Shown here one piece after another: positions 16,864-27,866 of a DNA stretch of 64,000 nucleotides. The stretch is taken from positions 1 through 64,000 of the forward strand of contig NZ_RQGD01000014.1 of NCBI RefSeq assembly GCF_004770745.1, read 5' to 3'. The position numbers and the translations under genes are program-made. This DNA is from Leptospira ognonensis. GTDB lineage: Bacteria; Spirochaetota; Leptospiria; Leptospirales; Leptospiraceae. Below the pieces are notes generated by a model that did no database searches, was not told where the DNA came from, and was given only the letters and a program-made list of their open reading frames with translations. The stretch's first letter is position 1. Every line of letters begins with the position of its first letter.

Positions 16864-16916
16864 TTTTTAGATTCCTTAGAGAAAGCGCTTATATTTTCAC
16901 TCACAGTTGTCAATTT

Positions 16917-17585
16917 TCAAGTACTTTTCCTTCTTACCGAGTTCAATTCTTCAACTTTCGTAGCTGCATAAATGAAAAACTGGGCGAGATAGTATGTGAT
17001 CATGATGAGAAGAGAAGCAACTTGTCGATCCATTGTGCGATTTAGAAACATTGAATAGGCGATGATTGAGTCAGAGAGAATGAATATGAGTGACCCAAAT
17101 AATCCGAGAAAATAGACGCGACTAGGCGCAACTCTTGCCAATGACCTCCAGCCCATTAGGCATATCGCTGATACATAAACGGCAACGGGAATCAGGAGCG
17201 GACCGAGTTCTGGCTTAAGGAAATAGAAAAATGTACAACCAAAGATCACAAACGGAATCAACCGAACGATCGACAGTTTCGATCCAATGGAAAATGCATA
17301 CGCGTAAATCAGCTGGGCGACAAGAAAGGATCCGAGACCAGGTACAAAGAAATCTGGACTAGGCAGAGCGAGAAACGAATCTCCGAAGAGGGAGAATACC
17401 AAGGCAACCACCACCAATTTCCCCTTTTTTAAGAGATAAGCCCAATCCCGAGAGAGAAAGAGGATGAGAAGCAGGATAGGAATGATTTTGCTCGGTAAAA
17501 AAAATACATTCTCTTTTGTGATGGATACAATGGCAACCAAGTGGACGATGCTATACAAACCGAATAAAACTATATCTTTTGTCAT
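16917..17585 (-). CDS. YhhN/TMEM86-type lysoplasmalogenase-like membrane protein
   Basis: This is a 222-residue protein with about seven to eight membrane helices. LPSKIIPILLLILFLS, VALVFSLFGDSFLAL and FFVPGLGSFLVAQLIYAYAF match the YhhN family pattern (KP..., GD..L, F..G...F...H..Y), with Gln in place of the usual His before the Tyr. Known members hydrolyse the vinyl ether bond of lysoplasmalogens. Whether this organism has plasmalogens is unknown, so activity is uncertain; family assignment is good. Confidence 0.8.
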   Translation of the reverse strand: MTKDIVLFGLYSIVHLVAIVSITKENVFFLPSKIIPILLLILFLSRDWAYLLKKGKLVVVALVFSLFGDSFLALPSPDFFVPGLGSFLVAQLIYAYAFSIGSKLSIVRLIPFVIFGCTFFYFLKPELGPLLIPVAVYVSAICLMGWRSLARVAPSRVYFLGLFGSLIFILSDSIIAYSMFLNRTMDRQVASLLIMITYYLAQFFIYAATKVEELNSVRRKST

Positions 17586-17649
17586 ATTTCTTACTTTACA
17601 CCAAGCTCTCTGTCGTTTTTATCATTAGAGAAACTGAGTGTTTTATTAT

Positions 17650-17955
17650 ATGAAACAAATACGCCGCATGTCCATCCTTTTCTTATTTTGCTTCTGCTCG
17701 CTTACCCTATCTGCCCGTGAGGTTCCAAGCGGTGGTGAAATGTTACTCGATGTGCTCCTTGCAAGACCAGTCGGTTTAGCGAGTACGGCTCTCGGTACGG
17801 CAGCCTGGATCGTGGCTACGCCATTTACATTGTTATCTGGAACCTGGAAACAAGCGGCGAAACGGCTTGTCATTTACCCAGCGAGGTTTACTTTCGTGCG
17901 AGGTTTGGGAGACTTTCCAGGCTATATGGAAGAATACGAAACGGTAGAGGAATAG
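17650..17955 (+). CDS. Small exported conserved protein before mutA
   Basis: This is a 101-residue product from ATG 17650 (an ATG at 17638 is also in frame). It has a signal peptide (ending LTLSA), then MLLDVLLARPVGLASTALGTAAWIVATPFTLLSG and LVIYPARFTFVRGLGDFPGY. This ARP.GL..T..G....V..PF......A...LV..P..FTF.R.LG pattern is seen in small proteins of unknown function in proteobacteria. Its stop is 1 base before the mutA start, and its end contains the mutA ribosome binding site, so the two are coupled. Confidence 0.75.
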   Translation: MKQIRRMSILFLFCFCSLTLSAREVPSGGEMLLDVLLARPVGLASTALGTAAWIVATPFTLLSGTWKQAAKRLVIYPARFTFVRGLGDFPGYMEEYETVEE

Positions 17956-17956
17956 A

Positions 17957-19792
17957 TTGGACGAATTATTATTTTCTGAGTTCCCAGGAGTTACGAGCGA
18001 GGAATGGAAAAACACCATCCTTAAAGATTTAAAAGGCCAACCGTTTGAGAAAGTAGAATGGCACACAGAAGATGGCATTACGATACAGCCGTTTTACAGA
18101 AAAGAAAGTCTACCCTCCCCCTTACCAGACATCAGTCGAAATCAAAAAGGTTGGAACATTACGGAATCGATCTTAAATCAAGGATCTGCTTCCCAGGCAA
18201 ATGAATCCGCCAAAAAGGCACTCCTATCGGGAGCAGATGCACTTCTTTTTTACTCGCATGAAGAAGGAGCCAAATCTTACGGAGTTCCCATTCATTCTGC
18301 CGATGATATTAAGAATCTATTACAAGGCATCGATCTGGGCGTTACGCCCGTTATACTATCCCTCGCAAACAGAACACCTACTTTTGAAAAAGAGATTCGA
18401 GCCAAGGCAAAGGGTTCAAAACAATTTCTAGCAGACTATGATCCTTTCGGCACTGCGATTCTCTGTGGAGAGCTCGGGGATTCTGAAGAAAAAGTTAAGA
18501 CAAATCTAAGTTCTCTTGCCTCCTCAAATATAAACGAAAGATTCATCTGCGTACATTCTAACTACTTTAGAGATGCAGGCGCGAGCATTTCCCAAGAACT
18601 CAACTTTACATTAGCCGCAGGAGTAGAATATTTCAATACTCTTGTAGAATCCGGAGTAACCCCAGCATTAGCTGCCAATTCCTTATGGTTTTGGATGGGA
18701 GTTGGTTCTGATTATTTTACGGAGATTGCGAAACTACGGGCAATGCGTATTTTATGGAGTCAGGTGTTAAATGTCTATGAACCTGGCCTTGGGGACGTAA
18801 CGAAAGCCGTAATCTTTGCCAGTACCTCTTCTTGGAATTTTACGGCCTATGATCCTCATGTGAACATCCTCCGAGGAACAACGGCGGCGATGTCTGCTGT
18901 GATTGGAGGTGCTGATTACGTTTATGTCAATCCGTATGATTCAGTTTACGCCCAAACAAATGAATTTGGAAAACGGATTGCACGCAATTCACAATTACTC
19001 CTCCGTCATGAAGCACATTTGGATAAAGTAGAGGACCCAGCATCTGGTTCTTATTACCTTGAAGTTCTAACACACCAACTCTGCGAGAGAGCCTGGGAAG
19101 AATTCCAAGCGATCGAGGCCGAAGGTGGATACTATAAAAATTTACAAATGGGCAAGGTACAGGATGCGATCATTGCCAGCGCCAAACAAAAACGAGATGC
19201 CGCCTCATCAAAAAAACAAACCTTACTTGGCACAAACCAGTATGCATTACCAAAAGAACGGCATCCAGAGTTAGGTGAGAATATCACAAATACGAAATCC
19301 TTACTTGCCTTCCCAAACCAGGGAAAATACAAACGTGTAGATACAGTTAGGCTCTCCTGGGATTTTGATCGTCTCAGGGTTCTTACTGACCTTCATGTAG
19401 CCAAAGGAAAATCTGTTCCGAAAGTTTTTCTTCTAACAATTGGTGATGTAAATATGCGTAAAGCGAGAGCCGGCTTTAGTTCCAATTTCATTGGCTGTTT
19501 GGGTTATGAGATCTTAGACAATGCTGGTTTTGATACGATTGAGTCAGGAATATCTGCCGCAAAACAAAGTAAATCCGACATCGTTGTTTTATGTTCTTCC
19601 GATGAAGAATACACGACACTCCTTCCCGAATTTGCAAAGAGCGTGAAAAAAGAAATGCCTTCCGCTTGGCCCATTATTGCAGGCTTTCCGAAAGACCTCA
19701 TTGCAACTGCCAACGAATTAGGGATTACTGACTTCATCCATTTGAAACGAAACCTCATTGAGTTTATGGAAAAAGCTCAAGCGAAATTATAA
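17957..19792 (+). CDS. mutA: Methylmalonyl-CoA mutase small (beta) subunit
   Basis: This is a 611-residue subunit that pairs with MutB in the B12-dependent interconversion of methylmalonyl-CoA and succinyl-CoA. It begins with TTG at 17957, supported by AGAGGA eight bases upstream inside the preceding gene. The barrel region is recognisable (LAAGVEYFNTL, GVGSDYFTEIAKLRAMRILW, FTAYDPHVNILRGTTAAMSAVIGGADYVYVNPYD). The C-terminal B12-fold lacks the DXHXXG cobalt-ligand motif, as expected for the non-catalytic subunit. Next gene starts after 13 bases. Confidence 0.93.
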   Translation: MDELLFSEFPGVTSEEWKNTILKDLKGQPFEKVEWHTEDGITIQPFYRKESLPSPLPDISRNQKGWNITESILNQGSASQANESAKKALLSGADALLFYSHEEGAKSYGVPIHSADDIKNLLQGIDLGVTPVILSLANRTPTFEKEIRAKAKGSKQFLADYDPFGTAILCGELGDSEEKVKTNLSSLASSNINERFICVHSNYFRDAGASISQELNFTLAAGVEYFNTLVESGVTPALAANSLWFWMGVGSDYFTEIAKLRAMRILWSQVLNVYEPGLGDVTKAVIFASTSSWNFTAYDPHVNILRGTTAAMSAVIGGADYVYVNPYDSVYAQTNEFGKRIARNSQLLLRHEAHLDKVEDPASGSYYLEVLTHQLCERAWEEFQAIEAEGGYYKNLQMGKVQDAIIASAKQKRDAASSKKQTLLGTNQYALPKERHPELGENITNTKSLLAFPNQGKYKRVDTVRLSWDFDRLRVLTDLHVAKGKSVPKVFLLTIGDVNMRKARAGFSSNFIGCLGYEILDNAGFDTIESGISAAKQSKSDIVVLCSSDEEYTTLLPEFAKSVKKEMPSAWPIIAGFPKDLIATANELGITDFIHLKRNLIEFMEKAQAKL

Positions 19793-19805
19793 GGAATACT
19801 GAGCA

Positions 19806-21941
19806 ATGCGACCTGATTTTACTAAAATTCCATTCTCGAATCCAAAAGCGGCAGCAAAAAATCAATCTGCCTCCCTCTGGCAAACTCCAGAAGGTATCCC
19901 CATCCAATCTCGTTATACGGCAGAAGATCTCTCGGGTTTGGAACATTTAAACTATGCTGCGGGCATTGCTCCTTACTTACGTGGGCCTTATTCTACGATG
20001 TATGTGAACAAACCCTGGACGGTAAGACAGTATGCAGGATTCTCAACAGCAGAAGAATCGAATGCATTTTATAGAAGGAACTTAGCCGCCGGACAAAAAG
20101 GATTATCCGTCGCCTTTGACCTAGCAACTCATAGAGGTTACGATTCTGATCATGAACGAGTCGTCGGTGATGTTGGAAAAGCGGGTGTTGCCATCGACTC
20201 AGTCTTGGATATGAAGATTCTTTTTGATCAAATTCCCTTAGATCAAATGTCAGTTTCTATGACCATGAATGGTGCAGTGATCCCCATCATGGCTTTTTAT
20301 ATCGTCGCGGCAGAAGAGCAAGGCGTCTCAAAAGATAAATTAGCCGGCACAATACAAAACGATATTTTAAAAGAGTTCATGGTTAGAAATACATATATCT
20401 ACCCACCGAAACAGTCGATGAAAATCATCGCGGATATTTTTGGCTATACTTCAAAATATATGCCCAAGTTTAACTCGATATCGATATCTGGGTATCATAT
20501 GCAAGAGGCGGGCGCGACCGCAGATCTCGAACTAGCGTATACGTTAGCTGATGGCTGGGAATATTTAAAAACAGGAATTGCATCTGGTTTGAGTGTTGAT
20601 GAATTTGCGCCGAGACTTTCCTTCTTCTGGGCGATTGGTATGAATCATTTTATGGAAATAGCCAAAATGCGTGCTGGAAGGTTGCTTTGGGCAAAGATTG
20701 TAAAGCAGTTCCAGCCGAAAAATGCCAAATCAATGGCTCTCAGAACCCATTGCCAAACCTCAGGTTGGTCCCTCACAGAACAAGATCCTTATAATAATGT
20801 GGGCAGAACCTGCATTGAGGCAATGGCAGCAGCCCTTGGACATACACAATCCCTTCACACCAATGCCCTTGATGAGGCGATCGCCCTTCCTACAGATTTT
20901 TCTGCACGCATTGCGCGAAACACACAAATTTACCTGCAAGAAGAAACAAACATCCATAGAGTGATCGATCCTTGGGGCGGCTCTCACTACGTCGAAAGAC
21001 TTACCCATGATTTAGTTCACAAAGCTTGGAGCTTGATTGAAGAGGTACAAAAGTTAGGCGGTATGGCAGAAGCAATTGAAACTGGCATCCCAAAAATGCG
21101 AGTCGAAGAAGCTGCAGCAAGGAAACAAGCACGCATAGACTCGGGCAAGGATGTGATTGTAGGTGTGAACAAGTATCGTTTAGATAAAGAAGCACCTATC
21201 GATATCTTAGATATTGATAATACAGCCGTTAGAGAATCTCAGATCAAACGACTGAATCAAATGAAGGCTGAGCGTGATAACACGGCAGTTGAAGCGGCAC
21301 TAAATGCGATCACCAAATGTGCGGAAAGTGGATCTGGTAATTTACTTGAACTCGCGGTTGATGCAGCTCGTAAACGAGCATCTCTCGGCGAAATATCCTA
21401 TGCCATGGAAAAAGTTTTTGGAAGGTACAAAGCTGTGATTCGATCAATCTCTGGTGTATATTCTTCTGAAATATCTGAGGACAAAGGTTTCATTGAAGCT
21501 AGAGGACTTGCGGATGAATTTTCAAAATTAGAAGGTCGCCGCCCTCGCATTATGGTAGCAAAAATGGGCCAAGACGGACACGATCGAGGTGCCAAAGTGA
21601 TCTCTACCAGCTTTGCGGATATGGGATTTGACGTTGATATCGGACCATTGTTTCAGACGCCAGCAGAGGTTGCAAAGCAGGTCGTGGAAAATGATGCACA
21701 CATACTCGGTATTTCTTCTCTTGCTGCTGGTCACAAAACTCTTGTTCCACAAGTAATTGCAGAGCTAAAAAAACTTGGCGCTGAAGATGTGTTAGTGGTG
21801 GTTGGTGGAGTGATTCCAGCCCAAGACTACGACTTTCTCTACAAATCAGGAGCAACTGCGATTTTTGGACCAGGCACGGTGATCTCCGAAGCTGCAAAAC
21901 AAATCTTAACGATTATGTTAAATGAACGGAGAGCCGCCTAA
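19806..21941 (+). CDS. mutB: Methylmalonyl-CoA mutase large (catalytic) subunit
   Basis: This is a 711-residue catalytic subunit. The barrel holds the substrate signatures [39 protein letters not shown] and [20 protein letters not shown]. The cobalamin domain has DGHDRG at about residues 590-595 with the lower-axial-ligand His592, then the usual [14 protein letters not shown]. It feeds propionyl-CoA carbon into the TCA cycle via succinyl-CoA. It overlaps meaB by 20 bases. No propionyl-CoA carboxylase or epimerase is in the window, and no cobalamin riboswitch was seen upstream of the block. Confidence 0.97.
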   Translation: MRPDFTKIPFSNPKAAAKNQSASLWQTPEGIPIQSRYTAEDLSGLEHLNYAAGIAPYLRGPYSTMYVNKPWTVRQYAGFSTAEESNAFYRRNLAAGQKGLSVAFDLATHRGYDSDHERVVGDVGKAGVAIDSVLDMKILFDQIPLDQMSVSMTMNGAVIPIMAFYIVAAEEQGVSKDKLAGTIQNDILKEFMVRNTYIYPPKQSMKIIADIFGYTSKYMPKFNSISISGYHMQEAGATADLELAYTLADGWEYLKTGIASGLSVDEFAPRLSFFWAIGMNHFMEIAKMRAGRLLWAKIVKQFQPKNAKSMALRTHCQTSGWSLTEQDPYNNVGRTCIEAMAAALGHTQSLHTNALDEAIALPTDFSARIARNTQIYLQEETNIHRVIDPWGGSHYVERLTHDLVHKAWSLIEEVQKLGGMAEAIETGIPKMRVEEAAARKQARIDSGKDVIVGVNKYRLDKEAPIDILDIDNTAVRESQIKRLNQMKAERDNTAVEAALNAITKCAESGSGNLLELAVDAARKRASLGEISYAMEKVFGRYKAVIRSISGVYSSEISEDKGFIEARGLADEFSKLEGRRPRIMVAKMGQDGHDRGAKVISTSFADMGFDVDIGPLFQTPAEVAKQVVENDAHILGISSLAAGHKTLVPQVIAELKKLGAEDVLVVVGGVIPAQDYDFLYKSGATAIFGPGTVISEAAKQILTIMLNERRAA

Positions 21942-23025
21942 CAAGCCTGAAATTTCAAAACCATCCTCAACGCCCAGCGCTTTAAGTGTGATGCCTGGCG
22001 TAGAGGATGTTCCATCCATTAGTCCTTATGTAGAGGAACAAAGAAAAAACTATAAAAAATCTTCAATCGATACTCAATTGATTGCAAACGGGATTCTCCA
22101 GGGAAACCGAACTTTCCTTTCTAAAGCGATTACACTTGTTGAAAGCAACCGAGAGGATCATAATGATCTAGCACAAGAAATATTAGAACAAATTCTACCT
22201 CATTCAGGAAAAAGCATCCGAATTGGTATAACAGGTGTTCCTGGAGTTGGTAAATCTACATTTATTGAAAGTTTTGGCAACTATCTCATTGAAAAAGGAT
22301 TTAAAATTGCAGTCCTAGCCATTGATCCTAGTTCAAAACGAACGAAAGGTAGCATTCTTGGAGATAAAACCAGGATGGAATCATTATCAAGATCTGACTC
22401 CGCTTTCATCCGTCCCTCACCTAGCAGTGGATCTCTTGGAGGCGTTGCCAGAAAAACTCGTGAGTCCATTTATTTATGCGAAGGGGCAGGCTTCGATGTA
22501 ATCATCATAGAAACTGTTGGAGTTGGTCAATCGGAGACTCAAGTTCACTCCATGGTTGATTTTTTCCTTTTACTTATGTTAGCTGGTGCTGGTGATGAAT
22601 TGCAAGGAATCAAACGTGGGATTATGGAAATGGCAGATCTGATTGCAATCAATAAAGCTGATGGTAAAAATGAACCTTTTGCTACGAGAGCACGCGCAGA
22701 GTATGAGTCTGCATTGCATCTATTTCCACCTCCAGAATCAAAATGGACACCTCGTGCGATTACCTGCAGTGGACTCGGAGGGGCTGGAATCCAAGAGATT
22801 TGGTCTCTCATCGAAGATTATAAACTTACAACCATAGAAAACACTTATTTTCAGAGCAATCGAAAGGAACAAATGAAACTCTGGTTTGAGGAGACATTAA
22901 AAGAAGCCGTTTTGGATGAGTTTTATGGAAGGTTAGGCGTAAGGGATAAAATAACCGCAGCCGAGGACAGAGTGTTTTCGGGGAAATCCTCTGTCCTAAA
23001 AGAAATCAAAGACATACTAAAATGA
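21922..23025 (+). CDS. meaB: Methylmalonyl-CoA mutase-associated G3E-family GTPase
   Basis: This 367-residue GTPase gates cobalamin loading of MutB and protects it from inactivation. The P-loop GVPGVGKST lies at about residues 104-112, with [27 protein letters not shown] and base-recognition NKAD. It has about 40 extra N-terminal residues compared with usual ArgK/MeaB proteins; later starts are possible. Overlaps mutB by 20 and the MFS gene by 4 bases. Confidence 0.95.
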   Translation: MNGEPPNKPEISKPSSTPSALSVMPGVEDVPSISPYVEEQRKNYKKSSIDTQLIANGILQGNRTFLSKAITLVESNREDHNDLAQEILEQILPHSGKSIRIGITGVPGVGKSTFIESFGNYLIEKGFKIAVLAIDPSSKRTKGSILGDKTRMESLSRSDSAFIRPSPSSGSLGGVARKTRESIYLCEGAGFDVIIIETVGVGQSETQVHSMVDFFLLLMLAGAGDELQGIKRGIMEMADLIAINKADGKNEPFATRARAEYESALHLFPPPESKWTPRAITCSGLGGAGIQEIWSLIEDYKLTTIENTYFQSNRKEQMKLWFEETLKEAVLDEFYGRLGVRDKITAAEDRVFSGKSSVLKEIKDILK

Positions 23026-24245
23026 AAGATAAATTTACAAAACTCGGTCTATTCTCATTAACACAAAGTTTTTTCCAGATTGGATCAGTGATGATGATGG
23101 CAGTAACTATCCTTGCGGGCAAAACAATTTCGGAAAACCCAGAATCGGCCTCTCTGCCATTGTCTCTAGTCATTTTCGGAACTCTAATAGGACTCATTCC
23201 TGCATCCTATATGATGAGAGAGGTTGGTCGAAAATACGGGCTATTGATCGGAACAAGTATTGGTATTTTTGGGATAGGAGTAGTATCTTTCGGACTTTAC
23301 AGTCGGAACTTTATTCTATTTAGCGTAGGACATCTGTTTTACGGACTTCACCAATCTTTTTTACAATACTTACGATTTACGGCAATGGAAAGTGTCCCTC
23401 ATAAAGACAGGGCCACTGCTCTTTCTTGGATCCTTCTAGCTGGAATTCCCGCTGCCTTCCTTGGACCGTTAGCTGGACTTTATGGAAAGGACCTTCTACC
23501 AAATCATTTGTTTCTAGGATGCTTTCTAATCCTATCTATTTCCTTATGCATACAATTCTTTTTGATTGCCAATCTCCCGCAAGTCGCAAAAACGATCGAA
23601 TCAGAAATGAAACTGACCCATGACGAGTCCACCTCACGCCCGTTCAGCTACCATATTAGAAATTCCGGCTTATGGACATCGGTTCTCTCCAGCGGGATTG
23701 GCTTTGGACTCATGGTTATGTTGATGTCGGCTGTGCCAGTTGCGATGCAAACGCACGGGCATCATATGCATACCTCTACCATCGTCTTGCAATGGCATGT
23801 GCTCGGAATGTATATACCTTCATTTTTCTCTGGATTTCTTGTGCGCAAACTCGGTGCACCTAAATTGATTCTTTTTGGAATAATCACTTTGTTTCTAGAA
23901 GTGATTGCCGCTTTACAAGGAACAAACTTTTTACCTTTTGCCTTGGCATTGATCTTACTCGGTATTGGCTGGAATTTTATGTATGTGGGCGGAACAAATC
24001 TGTTGGTGGATCAATACCATCCTTCCGAAAAAAATTCCATCCAAGCCTTAAATGATACTATCGTCTACCTATTGGCAACTGTTTCCACTTATAGTTCTGC
24101 GTATCTAGAATCTAAGGTCGGTTGGTATGGTCTAAATTTAGTCGCACTTCCGTTTTTAGCAATTGTTACGATTTTAGTCTCCTTCCATATTCTGAGTAAA
24201 CATCGAATCAAACCACCCGCTCACGTTTCACCAAATCTAAATTAA
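23022..24245 (+). CDS. Major facilitator superfamily transporter
   Basis: This is a 407-residue protein with about 12 membrane helices. MREVGRKYGLLIG after helix 2 is the loop motif A region, and SFFSGFLVRKLGAPKLILFG is its repeat in the second half. A His-rich loop (HGHHMH) precedes helix 8. It is coupled to meaB by an ATGA overlap, so it may move a metabolite or cofactor linked to the mutase pathway, but the substrate is unknown. It ends 1 base from the convergent PilZ gene, leaving no room for a terminator outside coding sequence. Confidence 0.85.
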   Translation: MKDKFTKLGLFSLTQSFFQIGSVMMMAVTILAGKTISENPESASLPLSLVIFGTLIGLIPASYMMREVGRKYGLLIGTSIGIFGIGVVSFGLYSRNFILFSVGHLFYGLHQSFLQYLRFTAMESVPHKDRATALSWILLAGIPAAFLGPLAGLYGKDLLPNHLFLGCFLILSISLCIQFFLIANLPQVAKTIESEMKLTHDESTSRPFSYHIRNSGLWTSVLSSGIGFGLMVMLMSAVPVAMQTHGHHMHTSTIVLQWHVLGMYIPSFFSGFLVRKLGAPKLILFGIITLFLEVIAALQGTNFLPFALALILLGIGWNFMYVGGTNLLVDQYHPSEKNSIQALNDTIVYLLATVSTYSSAYLESKVGWYGLNLVALPFLAIVTILVSFHILSKHRIKPPAHVSPNLN

Positions 24246-24246
24246 T

Positions 24247-24606
24247 TTACTTTGAATGTCGATGGATATGTTCCAAGATTAATGATTTATCATTTTCAAA
24301 AAGTTGATTAAATTCTAATCCGATCACATAGTACTCACCGTCATTAAACTCTTCCAAGCGCACTACTTTCGCCTTTGGATAAAGAACATATCTGACGTCT
24401 GGGAATCTGAGTTCAAGTTCCAATCGAGTTCCCAGAGGCATCGGTTCGCTCGTTTTAAAAAGAAGTCCTCCCTCGGATAAATCCTGTGACTGTCCTTCTC
24501 CTCTATCTTTTGGATGAAAAATCTGATCCGAGCCAACTTGGATGACTCGGTAAGTTAGGTGAACCTTTTCAGAGATCCTTTTATAAACTCGTTTTTCTTG
24601 CGACAT
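24247..24606 (-). CDS. PilZ domain (cyclic-di-GMP binding) protein
   Basis: This is a 119-residue single-domain protein. RVYKR near the N-terminus is the RxxxR motif, and DLSEGG is the D/NxSxxG motif of PilZ domains; both are the direct contacts to c-di-GMP. The rest (LELELRFPDVRYVLYPKAKVVRLEE, YVIGLEF) is the expected beta barrel. The partner is unknown. Confidence 0.88.
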   Translation of the reverse strand: MSQEKRVYKRISEKVHLTYRVIQVGSDQIFHPKDRGEGQSQDLSEGGLLFKTSEPMPLGTRLELELRFPDVRYVLYPKAKVVRLEEFNDGEYYVIGLEFNQLFENDKSLILEHIHRHSK

Positions 24607-24650
24607 GGGAGTATCATGAGTCGAAATTTTTTAGAAAAACAAGTCGATTT

Positions 24651-27600
24651 TTAGTCTTCTAAGTTCTTTAGATCCAATCCATAGTCAGGGCGAAATTTTG
24701 CTTCTACCCATTCGCGGAAGCGATCGACGTAGCCAAAAACAGCCGGAACTACCACCAAGGTGATCACGGTTGAGAGTATCAATCCACCGATGATGGCAAT
24801 ACCCATCGCTGTTCTGGACTTGGAGGCCTCTCCTATCCCTAGTGCGATTGGAAGCGTTCCTGCAATCATCGCAAGCGAGGTCATGAGGATCGGTCTGAGT
24901 CTTTTGACGCCTGCATCAAAAATGGCATCATTTCGATTCATGCCCTGCTCCTTCATTGCCTGTATCGCGTGGTCGACAAGTAGGATCGAGTTCTTTGCGA
25001 CTAAGCCCATTAAAAGAATCAATCCAATCATACTAAATAAATTCAGCATCTCCCCGGTTAAGGCTAACGCAAAAAAGGCGCCAGAAATAGCTGGTGGGAT
25101 CGCAAATAAAATCGTTATCGGTGTGATAAAAGATTCATACAGCGAGGAAAGAACCAAATAGATGAAAATAATAGCCATCCCGAAAGCTAATATGATGTTC
25201 TGTATCAACTCTTTAAAATCTTCCGACTGACCCACAAAAGCAAACGTTATGCCCGGAGGTGGTGGAACTTTCTCCTTCAAAATTTTTGCGGCCGCCTCTG
25301 TTGCAGATGCGATGGCGCCTCCAGGAGCTAAGTTCGCATTGATGGGGATGACCCGAGATCGATCTTCCCGTATAATCCGCGCAGGCGAAGAACTTTCTTT
25401 GGCATCTGCAACGGCAGAAAGAGGAATCAAGCGATTTTGAATGTTTGGAACCCTAGTCTCAGAAAAATATTTACGTAAATTTCTTTGGTCTTCCCGTAGG
25501 CGCAAGCGAACGTCATATTCGATTCCATTTTGTAAAAACTTTGCAACCTCTCCACCTTCGATATGATATCTTAACTCAGCTCCCATAACTCCAGCCACAA
25601 CCCCAACGGTCTGCATTTTGGCACGATCTGGCACTACTTGAAATTCTGGTTTTCCTGTTCGGTAACTCGTATCGATGTCGGTGAGATCTGTTACACCAGC
25701 GAGTTCTTTCATAACCTTTGCGGAGTAGTCCTCGAGTTCTTTTAAATTTTCTCCCTTGATATTCAAATTGAATGGGTATTGGACTCCTCCACCAACAGCT
25801 GAATAATCGTTCACCTTTGGCCTCGCAAAACTGTATGCCTTTAATAGTTCTCGAATGGTATCTTTAACTTGAATCGTGGTTGTTCGGCGGTATTCGGAAG
25901 GTAGGAGGGCTACGCCGATATTGGCAATATTTGATTCACCGTCCGTGTTACCAACAACAGTTGCTAGATAATCGATTTCAGGGATCTTAGCCTTCATGTC
26001 ATCTTCTACCTTCTTTACGACTTCATAGGTCCCAGCAAGAGAGGTCCCAGGAGGCATTTCAATGCTCACCATAAATTCACCTTGATCATTTGGTGGAAGG
26101 AAGGTTTTTTTTACGAATTGCAAAGACATGATACTGGCCACCAGAGTAAGGGCTGTCATAAGAAGTACTACCCATGGTTTTTTTAATGCATAACGCATAA
26201 CTTTCGCATAACCAGCATCTAAAAATGATTGAAACTTATCAAAGTTTCTAAGAACTATATTTTTCTTTTGGTTATGTGTCTGTTTGCCTGCAAAATAAGC
26301 GGAGAGCATAGGAGCAACTGTTAGGCCATCGAAAAGTGAAATGATCATAGCAAAAACAACAGTCAATCCAAATTGCTTAAAAAATTGACCTACTATACCT
26401 GACAAAAATCCAATCGGAAGAAAGACAGCAATGACCGTAAGTGAGGTTCCAATCACAGCAAGAGTAACTTCTTCGGTTCCTTTTCTTGCGGCAACGAGTA
26501 CGGATTCCCCCTCTTCCAGCTTTCGAAAAATGTTCTCTCGCACGACTATGGCATCATCTACGAGAAGACCCACAGCAAGAGATAAAGCTAAAAGGGTCAT
26601 CACGTTCATCGTAAAACCCATCGCATACATGATGATAAAGGCCCCGAGCATTGAATTTGGCAGAGCCATCCCAGTGATTATCGTAGAACGAACATTACCC
26701 AGAAATAGATAAACGACAAGAACTGCGAGTAATATCCCGAGAATAATAGCAAGAGTAACGTCTTCAATATTAGCTCGAATCCATCTCGACCCGTCACGTA
26801 CAAGCACTACTTTTGGAGATCCAGGTTGGTCCTTTATCCTTTCATTAATTTGATTGATTTTGGCGGTGATCCCATCTGCTACAGCAACAGTATTTGCTCC
26901 TGATTGTTTATAGACATCTAAAAAAAGAGCCCTCTTCTGTTCTCTCTTTTTGACTGGTGGATCATATTTAAAAAATAATTTCGCAATCGCATTTGGCTCT
27001 TTGTGTTCCTCTGTATTAATAGCAGCATATAAAAATCCTAATGTCTGTTTATCCTCTATCGAGTCAACCACTCGACCTAGATCTTTTACGAGTACACCTC
27101 TTCCAAATTCACCACCAAACGAAACGACAGTGTTTTCTATCTGGGAAAGTGTCTCATACTTTGCAACCGTCCGATATGAAGTTTCCGTTGATCCAGAATC
27201 AACCTTACCTGCCGGAATATTCGTTCCAGAATTTTTGATCTGACCTGCAATGGATACAGCGGATATTTGAAACGGGTTTAATTTATTTCGATCAAGTTCA
27301 ATATGTATTTCACGTCGAGAACCACCTACTATTTTCACAGCACCAACGCTACTGACTTGTTCTAGTTTGGTCTTAATCTGTTCTCGTGCAAGATCATATA
27401 ATTCACCATCTGGTAGATCCGCAAAAACGGAAATCCGCATAACAGGTTGATCTGATGGGTCAAAGCGCTGGACTAACGGTTCCTTTGCGGCAGTGGGTAA
27501 TTTTGGTCTGACGCGTGCTGTTTTATCTCTTACTTGCTGTTCCGCATATTTTATATCCGTTGTAAGTGAAAACTCCGCTGATACGATCGAAACACCTTCT

Positions 27601-27854
27601 TGGTTGCGAGATGTTATTTTTTTGAGTCCTGAAATAGAACTTAATTCCTCTTCTAAGAGTTTTGAGATAGATGTCTCTATTTCTTCCGGACCAGCTCCAG
27701 GATAGACGGTAGACACCACAACAAACGGTATGTTGATATCGGGAAAGAGATCTACACCAATCCGTTTCAAGCTGATGAAACCTGTAAATACCATGAGGAT
27801 TACAAGTGAGGAAATGAAAATAGGTCGTTTGATCGAAAAGGCAGCTATGCTCAA
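24651..27854 (-). CDS. RND family (AcrB/HAE1-like) efflux transporter
   Basis: This is a 1067-residue inner-membrane proton antiporter. The start SIAAFSIKRPIFISSLVILM, the 12-helix duplicated layout, the paired aspartates in helix 4 (LLVDDAIVVREN) and the relay lysine (GLVAKNSILLVDHAI) are all kept, so it should be active. The large periplasmic loops suit drug or lipid efflux. No membrane-fusion protein or TolC gene is adjacent; its upstream neighbour, 12 bases away, is a GT-C transferase. Partners must be elsewhere. Confidence 0.93.
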   Translation of the reverse strand: MSIAAFSIKRPIFISSLVILMVFTGFISLKRIGVDLFPDINIPFVVVSTVYPGAGPEEIETSISKLLEEELSSISGLKKITSRNQEGVSIVSAEFSLTTDIKYAEQQVRDKTARVRPKLPTAAKEPLVQRFDPSDQPVMRISVFADLPDGELYDLAREQIKTKLEQVSSVGAVKIVGGSRREIHIELDRNKLNPFQISAVSIAGQIKNSGTNIPAGKVDSGSTETSYRTVAKYETLSQIENTVVSFGGEFGRGVLVKDLGRVVDSIEDKQTLGFLYAAINTEEHKEPNAIAKLFFKYDPPVKKREQKRALFLDVYKQSGANTVAVADGITAKINQINERIKDQPGSPKVVLVRDGSRWIRANIEDVTLAIILGILLAVLVVYLFLGNVRSTIITGMALPNSMLGAFIIMYAMGFTMNVMTLLALSLAVGLLVDDAIVVRENIFRKLEEGESVLVAARKGTEEVTLAVIGTSLTVIAVFLPIGFLSGIVGQFFKQFGLTVVFAMIISLFDGLTVAPMLSAYFAGKQTHNQKKNIVLRNFDKFQSFLDAGYAKVMRYALKKPWVVLLMTALTLVASIMSLQFVKKTFLPPNDQGEFMVSIEMPPGTSLAGTYEVVKKVEDDMKAKIPEIDYLATVVGNTDGESNIANIGVALLPSEYRRTTTIQVKDTIRELLKAYSFARPKVNDYSAVGGGVQYPFNLNIKGENLKELEDYSAKVMKELAGVTDLTDIDTSYRTGKPEFQVVPDRAKMQTVGVVAGVMGAELRYHIEGGEVAKFLQNGIEYDVRLRLREDQRNLRKYFSETRVPNIQNRLIPLSAVADAKESSSPARIIREDRSRVIPINANLAPGGAIASATEAAAKILKEKVPPPPGITFAFVGQSEDFKELIQNIILAFGMAIIFIYLVLSSLYESFITPITILFAIPPAISGAFFALALTGEMLNLFSMIGLILLMGLVAKNSILLVDHAIQAMKEQGMNRNDAIFDAGVKRLRPILMTSLAMIAGTLPIALGIGEASKSRTAMGIAIIGGLILSTVITLVVVPAVFGYVDRFREWVEAKFRPDYGLDLKNLED

Positions 27855-27866
27855 AGAAAAACCTCG

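Noticed and set aside
16888..16913. TTGACA/TATAAG pair before the ferritin-like gene
   Set aside because: The spacer is only 14 bases, too short for a normal sigma-70 promoter.
17595..17625. TTTACA-N19-TATCAT before the small exported gene
   Set aside because: The spacer is long and the match moderate; not enough for a promoter call.
17586..17649. Cobalamin riboswitch upstream of the mutase block
   Set aside because: The gap is only about 60 bases and contains no B12-box-like sequence.
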